Source: Hyaloraphidium curvatum (lineage: Eukaryota > Monoblepharomycota > Hyaloraphidiomycetes > Hyaloraphidiales > Hyaloraphidiaceae). Taken from it: a stretch of DNA of 64,000 nt. The position numbers and the translations under genes were made by a program. The first letter of the stretch is position 1; each line of letters starts with the position of its first letter. The notes under the pieces were generated by a model. That model ran no database searches, was not told where the DNA came from, and saw nothing but the letters and a program-made list of their open reading frames with translations. The stretch lies in contig JAIVFI010000027.1 of assembly GCA_025558095.1 (NCBI GenBank), positions 310,001 through 374,000 on the forward strand. The letters run 5' to 3'. Positions 22,006 through 33,024 of this stretch are shown one piece after another.

Positions 22006-23835
22006 TCACCGTGCGGTGACGATCGCCGCCGCGTACATCAGCGCCAGGCTAATATAAGGGGGCCATACAGCCCGTCTCCGGCCCGTGGAGGCAAGGGACA
22101 ACGAGCACGGTTCCGGCGGTCTGCCCAGCAGCGCATCCCGCGCTGCCGCGCACCAGCTGCCCTCGGCCTGCACCTCCTCCGGCCTGCATTCGTAGCCCAC
22201 CCGTTCCGAGGCATCCGGTGGCGTTTCCCCTGGCGCCAGCTCGGAGCACGAGCCCGACCCCGTATACCAGCTGCAGCGCTTCGCATCCGGGCCCAAGCAT
22301 TGCACGGGCCCCGATGAGTTCAGAAAGATCCGCACGGAGTTGCCCTTCTCACGGCAGCTCCGCACGCATGTCCAGGAGCCCTGTGTTCCACCCTGGGCGG
22401 CCGCGATCCAGTCCGCCTGCCAGACCGGCGTCGGAGAGGGCGCCGGCACGGGCTGCACCACCTCAGCCGGGTTGTTCGGAGGCCATGGGTTGCTTATGTT
22501 GGCCAGCATGAACGTCCTCCAGGGAGCCCGCGGGCCCGCCGATGCCGCGACGTTCATCCCGCATGTCGCCAGGGCTTCATCGAATCGGATGCAAGTGGTG
22601 GGCCCTCCCTGGGATGGATCCGGGTCGACGAGACAGGAAACGGAGCCGTCGGATGCGTTGCGGTGGACCGCACCGTAGTCGTTGTATGGGAATTTGAAGT
22701 AAAACCATGGCGATGCTCCCGGATCGGGCACCCCGGCGGCGTTGAAGGCATTTCGAACGGTGCAGTTGTCCCCGAGCATTGATGCATGCCCCAGGGCGGG
22801 CTTGATGTGACTAGGGTTGCTGTCGAGGAAGGCCACAGCCGCCGTGCATCGCCGCAATGCGCCGGCATAGGATGGCTGTCCACGGAGCCCATCTAAGTAA
22901 TGAGCACACGGCAGGTAGGGGACGACCGCATCCCTTCTCTTGATCTCCTCAGAGTAAGCGCGCGTCCCACTCCATATCATGTGCAAGCAGCACTCCCGCG
23001 TCATCACCGCGCAGCTGTGTTCATCGAGGGAAACGCAGGCCGCGTCGCCGAGGCCCGTCCTTTTGACGGCAATCTGCGCGCCGCGAAGGCCGATGGGATC
23101 GTCGATGCAGTGGAAGTTCCCGCCAAGGTTATCTATGTGTCCCGGCGGCTCGCGTAGGTACTTGTAGATGGCAGCAGAGACACACCCGAAGGCCGCGTCG
23201 CCTACACCCAGTTGCGGCACGTCGATCCGGGCCAGCGCGGTTGAATTGGGCGGGGCCAGCACAAAGCCGGGCAGCTCCCGCGCGTAATCGATGGGGCACG
23301 GGGCCATGAAACGGTACCCCGTATTGTGCGCCGTGCCCGTAGTCAGCGGCCTCCCGAGCACCTCCTCGACCGCCCGGAGGTAGCACTCGCCGCCGATGAG
23401 GCGGTACTCGATGTAACCGACGGTGCGGTTCGGCCCGGCCGCGCCGTTGTCCGCGTCCGGCGGGCAGGTTGTCTGAATTAGCGTCGTTTGCGGGTTCGGA
23501 TTGTAGGGGTTGCCGTTGAGCATTGCGCTGTCCGTGCCCGGCGGGTTGCACCGGCCGGGACAGTACGTCCAGCGCTCAAGATAGCTTCCGTACGCGTTGT
23601 CGCCGGACAGCATGCGGCAGGAAGGCGCACCGGTTGCGGGATCGGGAACGTCGACCGATTCCCAGTACCGGGTCGAGGAGCTGCGGGCCGCCGTGCGTGT
23701 GGCACTTGCGGCGGGTGCCAGCGCGAAGGCGAAGCCGAGAAAGAGGAGGGCGGCGGCCGCCCGTCGGCCATCGTGGTCCGGCGCGCCGCGGGCAGAGTTG
23801 CCGTGTTTCGCGAGTTGATATCGAGGTCTCTTCAT
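22006..23835 (-). CDS. Large secreted or surface-anchored Cys-rich protein, unknown family
   Basis: A 609-codon single exon, ATG at 23835. A hydrophobic stretch at about residues 28-45 (AALLFLGFAFALAPAASA) acts as signal peptide or anchor. The body has more than 25 Cys and several N-glycosylation sequons (NRT, NST, NAS, NIS, NSS). The C-terminus ends in a hydrophobic run (YISLALMYAAAIVTA) with a single Arg after it, consistent with a GPI-anchor signal. A Pro-rich hinge (PVPAPSPTPVW) near residue 470 separates a second Cys-rich domain. I recognise no enzyme motif. It is probably a cell-surface protein. Confidence 0.7.
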   Translation of the reverse strand: MKRPRYQLAKHGNSARGAPDHDGRRAAAALLFLGFAFALAPAASATRTAARSSSTRYWESVDVPDPATGAPSCRMLSGDNAYGSYLERWTYCPGRCNPPGTDSAMLNGNPYNPNPQTTLIQTTCPPDADNGAAGPNRTVGYIEYRLIGGECYLRAVEEVLGRPLTTGTAHNTGYRFMAPCPIDYARELPGFVLAPPNSTALARIDVPQLGVGDAAFGCVSAAIYKYLREPPGHIDNLGGNFHCIDDPIGLRGAQIAVKRTGLGDAACVSLDEHSCAVMTRECCLHMIWSGTRAYSEEIKRRDAVVPYLPCAHYLDGLRGQPSYAGALRRCTAAVAFLDSNPSHIKPALGHASMLGDNCTVRNAFNAAGVPDPGASPWFYFKFPYNDYGAVHRNASDGSVSCLVDPDPSQGGPTTCIRFDEALATCGMNVAASAGPRAPWRTFMLANISNPWPPNNPAEVVQPVPAPSPTPVWQADWIAAAQGGTQGSWTCVRSCREKGNSVRIFLNSSGPVQCLGPDAKRCSWYTGSGSCSELAPGETPPDASERVGYECRPEEVQAEGSWCAAARDALLGRPPEPCSLSLASTGRRRAVWPPYISLALMYAAAIVTAR

Positions 23836-24268
23836 GGCTGCATGGTGTTTGGGTTGCGGATGACTCGAAGTCTTGGGTTAGTGTGGCGAAGCCGGACGCA
23901 AGAATGGTCTGAGCCTCGGACATCCTCGCCAACTTGAAGGGCCCGTCCACAGGGATTCAAATGCATTGCGCATTGCTTTGGAAGCTGCGAGACATTTTCT
24001 TGCCCGGGATGCTCGGTCAGGCAATGTGGACTGCAACGAGAATGCCCGTCCGCGCCGTCGTGGGAAAGTCACCCACAAAAGGACGGGTTGGTCGACATCA
24101 AAAGACAATCCAACACGGCTTGTTGCCTTCAGCTCGGTTTGTTTAGATTTCGTCTGGCTGGGGCACGAAGGACGCGAGCGATGGCCGCGTGATGAAAGCT
24201 AGACGCGTTCTTCAACACTTCATTTCGATACCACTTAATACCCCGTGCCGACCACGGCGTTCCCCGCC
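23836..24268. other. Intergenic between divergent genes
   Basis: About 430 bp between the minus-strand secreted protein and the plus-strand polymerase subunit. No exon is seen. It presumably carries both promoters. Confidence 0.5.
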
Positions 24269-26494
24269 ATGCTCGCCGGCAGCCCCATAGTGACGGAGGC
24301 CGACCTCGAGCGCGAGTTCCGAGCGGCGCTGCCGCCCGGCATGGTCGAGGCCGCGGCGTCGCTGTGCCGCGCGTACGGGCTCACCGCCGACGCGCTCTTC
24401 GCCAAGTGGGAGGCGTACGCAATGGAGCGCAACCAGAAGAGCGGCGAGGACATGTCGGAGCTCACGTCGCGGCACCTCGACGACCTGCGCCGCGCGCTGC
24501 AGAAGGTGGGCCGCCGGGACGCGAGTCCCGTCTGCACGGATTTAACCAGTCCTTGGTGGATCAGGACGCCGAGGCGCGGCTGTCGTCGTCGTTCGGCCTC
24601 GAGGGCTCGTTTGTGCAGCGCCGCGCCGTCGCCGACCCGCCCCCCGCGACCGCCGACTCGCTCGCCGACCTGTTCGGCGACCCGCAGACGCCGCGCCCCG
24701 CCGCGCGCCGCGCAAAGATCACGCCCATCAACGCGCAGCGCTCTCAGCCGCCGCAGCCCACGCAGCCCGGCCCCGTGTTCGCCACGCCGAGCAGGCCGGC
24801 CTCGGCGTACCCGCCCTCTTCGGCCGGCCGCACCGGCCCGTCGCCCGGCCAGTACGGCGCCTTCTCAACTCACACCGGCGCCTCGCCCTCGGCACGCGCC
24901 GCAGGCCCGCCGCCGACCTTCGTCGCGCCCTCGCAGTCGCCCGCAGAGGCCGCACGCAGCTTCGCGGACCGCAGGGACCGCGGCAAGGTCGAGGAGGTGT
25001 ACAACAGCCACGTGCCCTTCGAGCCCTCGGCAGACAACCCGCCCGGCTGCCGCCCCGACCCGCAGGTCTTCCTCAACGCCGACCCGCCGCAGCCGGCGCA
25101 CGGCTTCCGCTACATGTTCGAGAAGCTAACGGCGCACGGCGAGCACCTGGACGACCAGATCGACCGCTTCTGCGAGCACTTCCTCGCGCTCAACCCGCAC
25201 ATCGAGGAGCTCGCGCACCCCGGCCTGCCGCACCAGGACCCCGTCACCACCGCCGGCCGCATCTGCAAGGACGCCGCGGACCCGACCAGCCCCGCGCTGT
25301 TCCTTGAGCCCTCGCGCCGCATCGGCAACGGCGTCCGCATCCCGCTCGACCTGTCTCCGCTGCTGGGCATCTCCGGGCCCGGGTTCTCGCTGTTCCCGGG
25401 CCAGCTCGTCGCCGTGACGGGGACCAACCCCACGGGCGGCCTGCTGACCGTCACGGAGATCCACAAGGCGCCGCCGCCCCCCGCCGCCGCGACCCCGCTG
25501 TCGCGGCTGCGGGCCATGTACCCGGACGACTCGCGCCCGCTGAACCTGGCCGTGGCCGCGGGCCCGTACGCGCTCGAGGGGTCGCTGGCCTACGAGCCGC
25601 TGGAAGAGCTGGTGGCGGCGCTGTCGAGGGAGCAGCCCGACGTGGTGCTCCTGCTTGGGCCGTTCGTGGACGCTCAGCACCCGATGGTCAAGAACGGGGA
25701 GCTGGACGTGTCGCTGGAGGACCTGTTCCGCACGCAGGTGGGTTGCATCCACACGATCATGCAGGGTTGCGTATCAATCTGACCCGGGCTTCCCGGCTGC
25801 ACTTTTCCAGATCTCGCGCCGCCTCACGTCGCTCCTCTCGGCCTCCCCGCGCACCCGCATCATCCTGCTCCCCTCCCTCTCCGACGCCCTCTCTCCCTAC
25901 CTCTGCCTCCCCCAGCCCCCCCTCCCCGCGGGCCTCGCCGACGGCGAAACCGCCCTCCGCGCGCGCGAGCTCGGCCTCTCGGACCCGCGCCTCCTCCTCT
26001 TGCCCAACCCCGCGCAGTTCACCCTCAACGAGCTCGCGGTGGCCGCCATGTCCGTCGACGCCCTGGTCCCCCTCGGCTCCGAGGAGGTGCACCGCGACCC
26101 GCCCGCCGGGAACGGCGGCGCACCCCCTGGCAACAGGATGGCCCGGCTCGCGGGGCACATCGTCGCGTCGGGGTCGCTGTACCCGCTGTTCCCTCCCGCG
26201 CCGTCGGACCCCGTGCTCCCCTCGCACCTGCACGGGCTCGCGCTGCCCGTGCGCCCCGACGTGCTCGTTGTCCCGAGCCAGCTGCGCCACTTTGCCCGCG
26301 AGGCAGGCGGATGCGTCGCGGTGAACCCCGGCAGGCTGAGCAAGGGCCGCGCGGGGGGCACGTGGGCGCGGGTGTGCGTGTGGCCGCTGAGGGTCGGGGA
26401 TGCGCCGGTCAAGGAGGAGGGGAAGGAGGAGGACGACGAGGCGGTGGAGAACGGGGTGGCGGGGAGGTGCAGGGTGGAGATCGTGAGGATCTAG
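24269..26494 (+). CDS. POLA2: DNA polymerase alpha-primase B subunit
   Basis: Exons 24269-24505, 24550-25737 and 25811-26494 give 702 residues. I chose the first ATG (24269); the frame upstream has only a GTG. The N-terminal helical domain (about 1-80) is followed by a Pro/Ser-rich linker with SFGLEGSFVQRR. The OB domain contains FEPS..PGCRPDPQ and FSLFPGQLVAVTGTNPTG. The phosphodiesterase-like core has LNLAVAAGPYALEGSL, DVVLLLGPFVDAQHP, RIILLPSLSD, LLLPNPAQFTLNELAVAAMSVD and ASGSLYPLFP. This is the regulatory subunit that tethers Pol1 to primase at replication origins. The first intron is only 44 nt; the second has a CTGAC branch site. The catalytic residues of the phosphodiesterase fold are degenerate, as usual for this family. 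Confidence 0.85.
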
Positions 26495-26659
26495 AGATAC
26501 CGGATACCGGGGGCATACGCGAGTACCCTGTACAAAAGCATAGCTGTACGTCTAATCTAGCCGGAAGCAAGGATCCTTGACCCGAGCAATGCAGTCCGAC
26601 GCACCGAGCCGCGGGAACCCGTGCCGCCGCCCATAACTTACCACTGCTCCCGCGCCGGA

Positions 26660-27911
26660 TCACCTCCCCAGCAGCGCGGTCTCGTAGTCCCTCCCCTCCC
26701 TCAGCCCCATCCACAGGAAGATCCCCCCGAACAGGTGCCACGCCGGATGCCACCTCCCCCAGCCCTTCCTGTCCGCCACGAAGCACACCGCGCCCACCGC
26801 GCCCGCCACCGCGGGCCTCCACGATCCCACGCGGACGCACGCGGCGAGGTAGAACGGGAGCGCGAGGGCGGTCAGCTGCACCGCGAGCGAGTGCGTGGAG
26901 CGCCAGGAGCGGAGGTAGGCCTGGGCGACGAGGAGGGAGGCGGCGAGGGGGACGAGGGGGTGCGAGAGGAGGGGGCGGAAGGGGGACGGGGGGAGGGAGA
27001 GGAGGTATATCGTTTTCTGGTCGGGTGCGGAGTTGGTTTGCTCGAGCAATGAGGGGAGGCCGGGAGGGGAACCCACCACGTAAAGCATCAGGCTGGCCAT
27101 GCAGACGTCCAGCGTCGACCAGAGGCGCCACAGGGTGGCGTGATAAAGCGCCGAAACGGTACCGGTGGCGACCGAGAGGGCCACGGCGAGGTGCAGCGAC
27201 GGGTTGAGCCCGCGGTGGCCCTCGAGGTAGAGCAGCACGGGCAGGGCAAAGAGCGGGGAGGTGACGGTGCAGTAGAATTCGGCGATGCGGGGGTGCACGG
27301 CGTATTTGGACTCGGAGGTTGTGACGGCGGCGGGGTGGAAGAGGGGGTGGCCTGCCTGCGCGGACTTGGGGTCGCGTGCCTGCTCGGCCGGGTCTGCAGC
27401 CCCAGAGTGCCCGCCATCGCAGTCCTTGGATGCTGGGACGGCGTCGGCTACCAGCTTCTGCGCCGGCTGGGCGTCCTGCGCGCAGCACGACGAGTTGCCG
27501 GGGGCCGCCACCGCGTCGAGGAACTCCTGCTCAGTTCGGTCAGCCAACTCCCACTACCGGCCACCGCGCAACGCATCCCACCATTGCGAACGAGAAGGAT
27601 CGCGACAGCGAGCGCGCGAACCCCCGCGTGCCGTCCAGCGGCCTCCTCGCGGGCAGCGCGGGGGCGACCCGCGCGTCGTCGGCGGCCGTGGCCAGCCCGA
27701 GGTCGGCCAGCCCGAGGCCGGCCAGCAGGCTGCCGTTCTCTGCCCACGCGGGGCTGTCCTCTCGACGGGTGCCGCCGTCCCCGCCGTCCCCCGCGGAGCT
27801 GCCCGCGCGGCCGCTCCCCGCGCTGCGCGGCCGCGCCGCCGCCGCCCTGCCGCCGTCGGGCAGCCGCGCAGAGCCCGGCCGCGGCACCGCGCCGTCCTCC
27901 GTCGCCGCCAT
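26660..27911 (-). CDS. Alkaline-ceramidase-like membrane hydrolase
   Basis: Two exons (27911-27582 and 27526-26660) join in frame through a 55-nt intron with a CTGAC branch site, giving about 398 residues. An alternative ATG lies at 27926. The first exon is a disordered N-terminal extension. The membrane domain contains RIAEFYCTVTSPLFALPVLL, then ALYHATLWRLWSTLD, where the His, Ser and Asp fit the zinc/catalytic set of the ceramidase (CREST) superfamily. A late motif GRWHPAWHLFGGIF supplies the HxxxH pair. About seven hydrophobic spans are visible. Known members hydrolyse ceramides in the ER or Golgi. The second exon alone has no ATG near its start, which supports the upstream exon. It is head-to-head with the SDR gene. 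Confidence 0.65.
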
Positions 27912-28231
27912 CTCGCGCGCGCCCATCGCGGACGCGGCTGCCCCGGGGGGCGAAGAGGCTGACGGCGGCGGCTCAAGGGAAATCGGATGATGCGCGGGCC
28001 CGCCCACGTGCTCGCCCCCGCTGACGCCTCGCGCAGAGGAGACCAGGGCGGATGGAATTGGTCTTGGACATTCGGATGCGGTCGGAGGCTGCCGGGGAGG
28101 ATGCGGGGGACTCGGCCGCGGGAGACGGACTGCCGGCGCACAGTCATCGCCTCGTCGAAGACAAAAGGCGACCCACGACACCGGCCGGCCCGCGCACCGC
28201 ACCCGCACCCGCACCCGCCCACCAACCAGCG
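27912..28231. promoter_or_regulatory. Shared intergenic promoter region of divergent genes
   Basis: About 320 bp lie between the ATG of the minus-strand ceramidase-like gene and the plus-strand SDR. No TATA-like element stands out. Both promoters must lie here; both enzymes are predicted membrane-associated lipid or steroid-type enzymes. Confidence 0.4.
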
Positions 28232-29850
28232 ATGGACACGCAGACCAACGGCAGCAACGGCGCCGCCGCCGCGCCCTACGGCAAGCCCGGCGGGGGCGAA
28301 GGCCCCGGCCTGTTCCACCGCGTCGCGATGACCTTCACCGTGCCGGCGCTGTTCGTCTGGGACCAGACCGCGTTCGCGCTCGACTTTCTGTTCGCGTCGT
28401 GGCTGTGGCTGCTCGGCGGGCAGGTCAGGTGGGGAGCCATTCGCCGATGGGGCACCTGCCTCGCCCATCGTCCCGTTCTTTCGGGCTGACGGTCCACCCC
28501 ACAGGTTCGGCGTCGACCTCCCCACGCCCACCAACCACCCCATCGTCGTCGCCACCGGCACCTCCACCGGTTCGCCCGCTCCTGCCCCGCGCGCCCGACG
28601 CCGGATCGCTGACTCACCCTTCGTTCTCCTTCGTTCCCCTGTTTGCCCACCACCGCTTCCCCCCATTCGCAGGCATCGGCTACCACTGCGCCCTCTCCCT
28701 CGCCTCGGCCGGCTACCTCGTCTTTGCCGGCGTCCGCAAGCCCTCCGACGGCGAACGCCTCCTCTCCGCGTGGCGCTCCCGCCGGGCGGCCCTCGAAGCG
28801 CGCCGCGCCAACCTCTTCTTCCGCGCGTGGGACTGGCTCGCGGGCAGCGAGGCCGCCGGCTACGTGGAGGGCGGCGAGGTGCGGTGGATCATCGTGGACG
28901 TGGCGCGGACCGAGACGGTCGCGCGGGCGGCGGAGGAGGTGGCGAAACAGGTCCGGGATGCGGGGCAGGCGGGGGTGTACGGGGTGTTTGCCAATGCTGG
29001 TGGGTTGTGCGCTCCCCGGCGGGGCAACGTACGGCGGCGGTGCTGATGCGCGCGCAGGGATCAACGCCGGATGCGCGTTCGAGCTCGAGACGCTGGACGA
29101 GGAGCGCAAGACCCTGGACGTCAACGTCTTTGGCGCCCTCGAGACATGCCGCGCCTTCCTGCCTCTCCTGCGCCGCAACGGCAAGGGCAGGATCGTGGTG
29201 ACGGGCTCGCTCGCCGGGATCGCGACCGCCCCGATGGCCGCCGCATGTAGGTCTCCGGTTCCCCGACCGCCCCGGAGCTGACGCGCCCCCCCTTCCCTTC
29301 CAGACACCGCCTCCAAGCACGCCCTCTACGCCGCCGCCGACGCTATGCGCATGGAGCTCGCCCCGCTGGGCATCGCCGTGAGCAACATGGAGCCCGGCGA
29401 GATCGAGACCGAGATCTGGGGCAAGCAGCTCGGCCTGGTGGACCACATGACGTCGCACCCGCTCCGCAGGATCTGTGGGTCCCTTCGTGTCGCCCGTGCC
29501 CGGCAGGATGCGGCTGACGCCCCCGTGCCGGCGCAGACGAGGGCCACATCCGCTCCTTCGCCGCCGGCCTCAAGCTCGTCTCGGCCTTCCCGGGCACCCC
29601 GCCGTCGTACTGCGCCGTCTCGCTGCTGCACACGCTGGCGTCGCCGTTCCCGCTGCCGCGGTACCCCGTCGGGTTCGGTGGGTCCCTCTTTGCTCGCGAT
29701 CGGCCGGTCGCAGGGGCTGACGCCCCGCGGGCAGACTCGTGGTTCGGGAGGTTCGTCAAGTGGTTCACGCCCGACAGGCTGTGGGACGCGTGGATGGTGG
29801 CGGGGATGAGGGGCGGGATGGCGCTGCCCGAGACGGTGCTGCAGAAGTGA
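28232..29850 (+). CDS. Membrane-anchored short-chain dehydrogenase/reductase, copy 1
   Basis: Seven exons (28232-28428, 28505-28569, 28673-28999, 29058-29246, 29304-29474, 29537-29677, 29735-29850) join to 401 residues. An N-terminal hydrophobic hairpin (VPALFVWDQTAFALDFLF) precedes the Rossmann fold. NAD(P) motif TGTSTGIG is split across an intron. FANAG is followed by an intron, the Ser of VVTGSLAG and the catalytic YTASK (also split) complete the active site. The C-terminus is helical, ending ALPETVLQK. Introns are 57-103 nt with CTGAC branch sites. A paralog with the same exon pattern lies inverted at 44529-46220. Substrate unknown; steroid or lipid alcohols are typical of this architecture. 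Confidence 0.85.
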
Positions 29851-30079
29851 GCCGCCGGCGGTTGCGGAGGGGATGGGCGATGGGAGGGGATAGATCTTTG
29901 GGTTCTTGAGCGCGCTGGACCGGGAAAAGCTAGTAGATGCATGGGAGCTTCGTCGCGTGCTCGCAGCGCTCTTCGCACCCCGGTCCCCTACCGCGCATTG
30001 GCCGAGCCGGTCCGATCTTTTGATGAAGCCAGACCTCCGATCGGCCGCTCTCCAGCCTTTCCCGAGCACTGGAGGGGCA

Positions 30080-30119
30080 TTGGAAGGCACTGCTATTCTG
30101 ACCTTTATACCACTGACGA
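30080..30119 (-). pseudogene. tRNA-Gly 5'-half relic (1)
   Basis: On the minus strand the first about 37 nt of the tRNA-Gly at 47154 are repeated, from TCGTCAGTGG through the TTCCAA anticodon loop with 2 extra bases in the stem. Homology stops at the anticodon loop and the T arm is missing. Confidence 0.75.
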
Positions 30120-30234
30120 GTACCACTCTGCTTAGGCGGAGATGGCAGCTTTGGCGGATGCGGTCCGCCGAGGCGGGCAAAAGCCAAGGGGCTGCCACGT
30201 TCCGCCGCAGGAGGCCATTCCCGCAGGCTCGCTC

Positions 30235-30276
30235 CGGGAAGGCACAGTACTATTCTGACCTTTATACCACCGACGA
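30235..30276 (-). pseudogene. tRNA-Gly 5'-half relic (2)
   Basis: A second minus-strand 5' half (TCGTCGGTGGTATAAAGG...) lies 157 bp from the first. It diverges inside the anticodon stem, before GCCTTCCC. The bases just upstream match the 5' flank of the intact tRNA-Gly at 47154, so this copy marks the edge of the duplicated block. Confidence 0.75.
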
Positions 30277-30277
30277 C

Positions 30278-30910
30278 CCCAAGGATCGCCGTATTCGGGA
30301 TCGTGGGCTACTTGGGGCGTGCGGGACGCCGGTGCAGGCCTGCTCGAATGGGCTGGGATGGGAGGCGGATGCAGGGCGACCGTCCGTCATTGTCCGCCTC
30401 GGACTCCCACAGACAGCGACTGCGCAGAGAGCTTGTGCGAGGGCGCTGGACAAGTCCGTGCGGTGGTGGGTTGATGGACGTGCCGCCCGACAGTCCGCCG
30501 TGGGGGAGACACCACCCACAAGAGCCTCCAGCACCCGAGTTCGATGGACGTTCCAAACAGCCTGCGGAGATAACTTTCACGCATCTCGAAGCCGTGATGC
30601 AACGGCGTGACGCACCGCCGAGGTGCAGATCGGCCCCTGCCTGCCCCAGAGTGCTTCTCCACCGAGCCGGGCACCGTGCACTGTAAGATGCGATCTCCCG
30701 CCCGGATGCGCATCGCAATGCATTATTTAGGGGCCGATGCTGCTGCTGGGTGGTTGCCGGGAGCAGGATGCAGCGTTGGGAGGCGGGGCGCCTCACTTTG
30801 AGACCGACCGGCTGTAGGCCGCAGGACGAGGCACACGGAGGCTGGGACCCCAAATCCGTAACCTAATGCGCTGGATGGCACTGGCGGGTCGCGGCAGCGC
30901 GGGAAAGAGC
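30278..30910 (+). repeat. Duplicated non-coding block, copy 1
   Basis: This about 630-bp block is repeated in reverse complement at about 46500-47153. Shared landmarks include AATGGGCTGGGATGGGAGGC, GACCGTCCGTCATTGTCCGC and ACCTAATGCGCTGGATGGCA. At one edge of each copy is a tRNA-Gly sequence; homology ends at GCGGGAA near 30907. No coding capacity is evident. Confidence 0.8.
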
Positions 30911-31129
30911 GCGTTGCAGGACGACACCATGCTGTGCTCTGACCTCGGAGGACGACGCCTGCGGCCATCGGCGGGCCGCCCTCTTGGTGCCGCAACGTCG
31001 TTCTGCAAGGGCGCGCAGCTGGTGACTGGGACGCGTCGTCAACCTCGTTGGCGGGGTCAGATCCGGCGGCAAAGATGCCTACCTGTCGTGACTTGACCGC
31101 CTGCACCGGGGTCTTGGAGCCATCGGTGC

Positions 31130-31545
31130 GGGACGCGGCGGGCGGTCGCCGCCGAAAGGGGGCATTCCGTCGGCCACGTTCCCTGCTCGGGTCGGTCAGA
31201 TTCTCTGCGCTCGCCTTGGCCATCGGTCTTTGAGGGCGCTCACCGCCGTCAAGGGCGTCTCGGAGGGCGACGGCATCGCCCCGACGCGGCTGGATCACGA
31301 GGGACGGCCGTTGCGGGGGACGGCGCGCCCTCGGCTGCCTCCGGCGACGGCGCCGGCCCGGACTGCCGCGGATTGAACTCCATTTCGAGCTCAGAGAATT
31401 CCGGCGATGGCTGGTGCGCCCCGGTGGATAGTGCCGGGAGGAGGTGGTGGACGCTTTCACTCGTCGGCATTTCAAGAGCAGGGACCACAGTCCGGTGCCG
31501 TCCAAACACCACTTCGACTCGTTCCCCACACACCAATTACACCGA
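31130..31545 (-). repeat. Dispersed repeat family, copy a (inverted)
   Basis: This segment matches the reverse complement of about 33130-33380 (CTGCTCGGGTCGGTCAGATT, CCGCCGTCAAGGGCGTCTCG and others) and more weakly 42540-42700. It abuts the transposase relic at 31552. Function unknown. Confidence 0.75.
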
Positions 31546-31551
31546 TTTTGC

Positions 31552-32187
31552 CTAGAAAATCTGCCCAGACGCGCGCAATAGAGCCGCCTCCATGGCACTG
31601 GGGCTGGGGTTTCGCCCCGCTTGGATTTCCGCCCACGCATCGGCGTTCATTGCCAAAGCCAGCGCGACCTCCGCGTCGAACTCCTCGTCCAGCGCTTCCT
31701 GGACCCTCACAGCCAACTCGTCGTTGTCATCTTCATCGTCCTCATCCGGGATGGGTTGGACAGGGTCCCCAGAGTCGTCGTTGTCGCTCTCAAGCTCGTT
31801 GTCCACGACCATCTCCGCGGTCCGAAACGAGCGACTTCGAGGCTCCGCCGGCACCGTGGCCTCCTCCTGCTCATCGTCCTCGTCAATGTGAATGACCATA
31901 GTGGCATCCTGGCGTCGGTATTCGTCCTCTTCCTTCCCAGCATGGATGACGAGTTTCTCCCATGCGGCGGCGTCCACCAGCGCGAACCCCTCCTCCAAAA
32001 GGACCTTGACGTTGGCAAACATGCGCGAGTCATTGTTCTCAGCAACATGGTTCTTTGCACGAGCCCATGCCAGCTCGATGGGGTTGAGTTTGGGGTGGTA
32101 TGGGGGAAGGAAGTGGAGGTAGATGTTGAACTCAAGCGCCAGCTTATCAATGAAGCGTTCCGGCTGGCATCCAATCTCCAGCAGCAG
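31552..32187 (-). pseudogene. C-terminal fragment of a DDE transposase with acidic tail
   Basis: The minus-strand frame opens after a TAA at 32188-32190 and reads FLPPYHPKLNPIELAWARAK, the C-terminal catalytic block of Tc1/mariner/IS630-type DDE transposases, with the third acidic residue in NPIE. It then continues through about 150 residues rich in Asp/Glu (IDEDDEQEE, DEDDEDDNDE) to a stop at 31552. The upstream two thirds, with both catalytic Asp residues and the DNA-binding domain, are absent. This is a decayed relic, distinct from the transposase at 39374. Confidence 0.75.
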
Positions 32188-32615
32188 TTACGATCCGCCT
32201 CTTCGACACGATGGATGTTTAGGGGCTCCAGGGCAATCCCAGGTGTATGGTGCGGGGAATCGCGACCAGCGTTACTCGTTTAAGCCTCCGCTGCTCGCGT
32301 CCCAGTCCCTATCTGGCACCTGTGCTGCGGGCCCGTGCCCGGCCCGAGCGTGCTGACAAACACGATCTTGGCATCCGCGAGGATGCGAAAGTCGGATTGG
32401 TAAGCAAGGACGGACGGTTTCGCTGCGAGCCGAAAAATGGTGCCATGAAATCGGGAGCGAGGCCATTTCGCTGACTATATGGTGTTTAGGAAGCATACGC
32501 ACGAAGGCGAAAGGTGAAGGCGGACAATCCCGTGCCCCCTTCTGACCATCGGGGGAGGTGGTGAATGGTGGAGTGACGGAGGAGGCGTCCAGACTGCTGG
32601 CCTATGCATTCCGGT

Positions 32616-32701
32616 TGGCGTTTGGTCTAGTGGTATGATTCTCGCTTAGGGTTTCTTCTCTGGAATGCGAGAGGTCCCGAGTTCAATCCTCGGAACGCCC
32701 C
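32616..32701 (+). tRNA. tRNA-Pro (AGG) with 14-nt intron
   Basis: The cloverleaf is complete: D arm GGTCTAGTGGTATGAT, anticodon stem CTCGC/GCGAG with loop TTAGGGT (anticodon AGG), T arm CCGAG-TTCAATC-CTCGG and acceptor GGCGTT/AACGCC. The intron is 32652-32665, at the standard place after position 37. Base 1 is T opposite C72, an unusual mismatch. A TTTT tract at 32714-32717 can end polymerase III transcription. Confidence 0.9.
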
Positions 32702-33024
32702 TTAAGCAGTCATTTTGGTGTCCTGTGGTGGAGACGCAGGGTGGGGGAGCGTGGGGCGGGGGCGGCGGGAGGGGGGGGGGGCAGACCACCACCGATCCCC
32801 TTTTGCTACTGGAGCAAAGTGTTTCGTTTATGGACGCAGCTCAAGGTCTACCGGTTTCAGATGGACAGCTTCTGTGATCACCTCGCTCTCCGGTGGGGTG
32901 GGGGAGAAGCTGTCCTCCGCATTCCCGACGGCGCCCTTTTGTAATGCCACGAGGAAGCGTATGCTACAGGAGGCAATGTTGTGCTCGCGTGCGGAACATT
33001 TCGGAGTCTTGTGTCCCGCGGGGT
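32702..33024. other. Intergenic with long G runs
   Basis: After the tRNA terminator, 32740-32782 has several G runs including one of about 11. No gene is seen. Confidence 0.5.

Noticed and set aside
30246-30276. A complete tRNA gene on the minus strand
   Set aside because: Only the 5' half is present; no T arm or 3' acceptor strand follows.
32652-32665. Reading the tRNA-Pro as a pseudogene because of extra bases in the anticodon loop
   Set aside because: The extra 14 nt sit at the normal intron site and the arms still pair.
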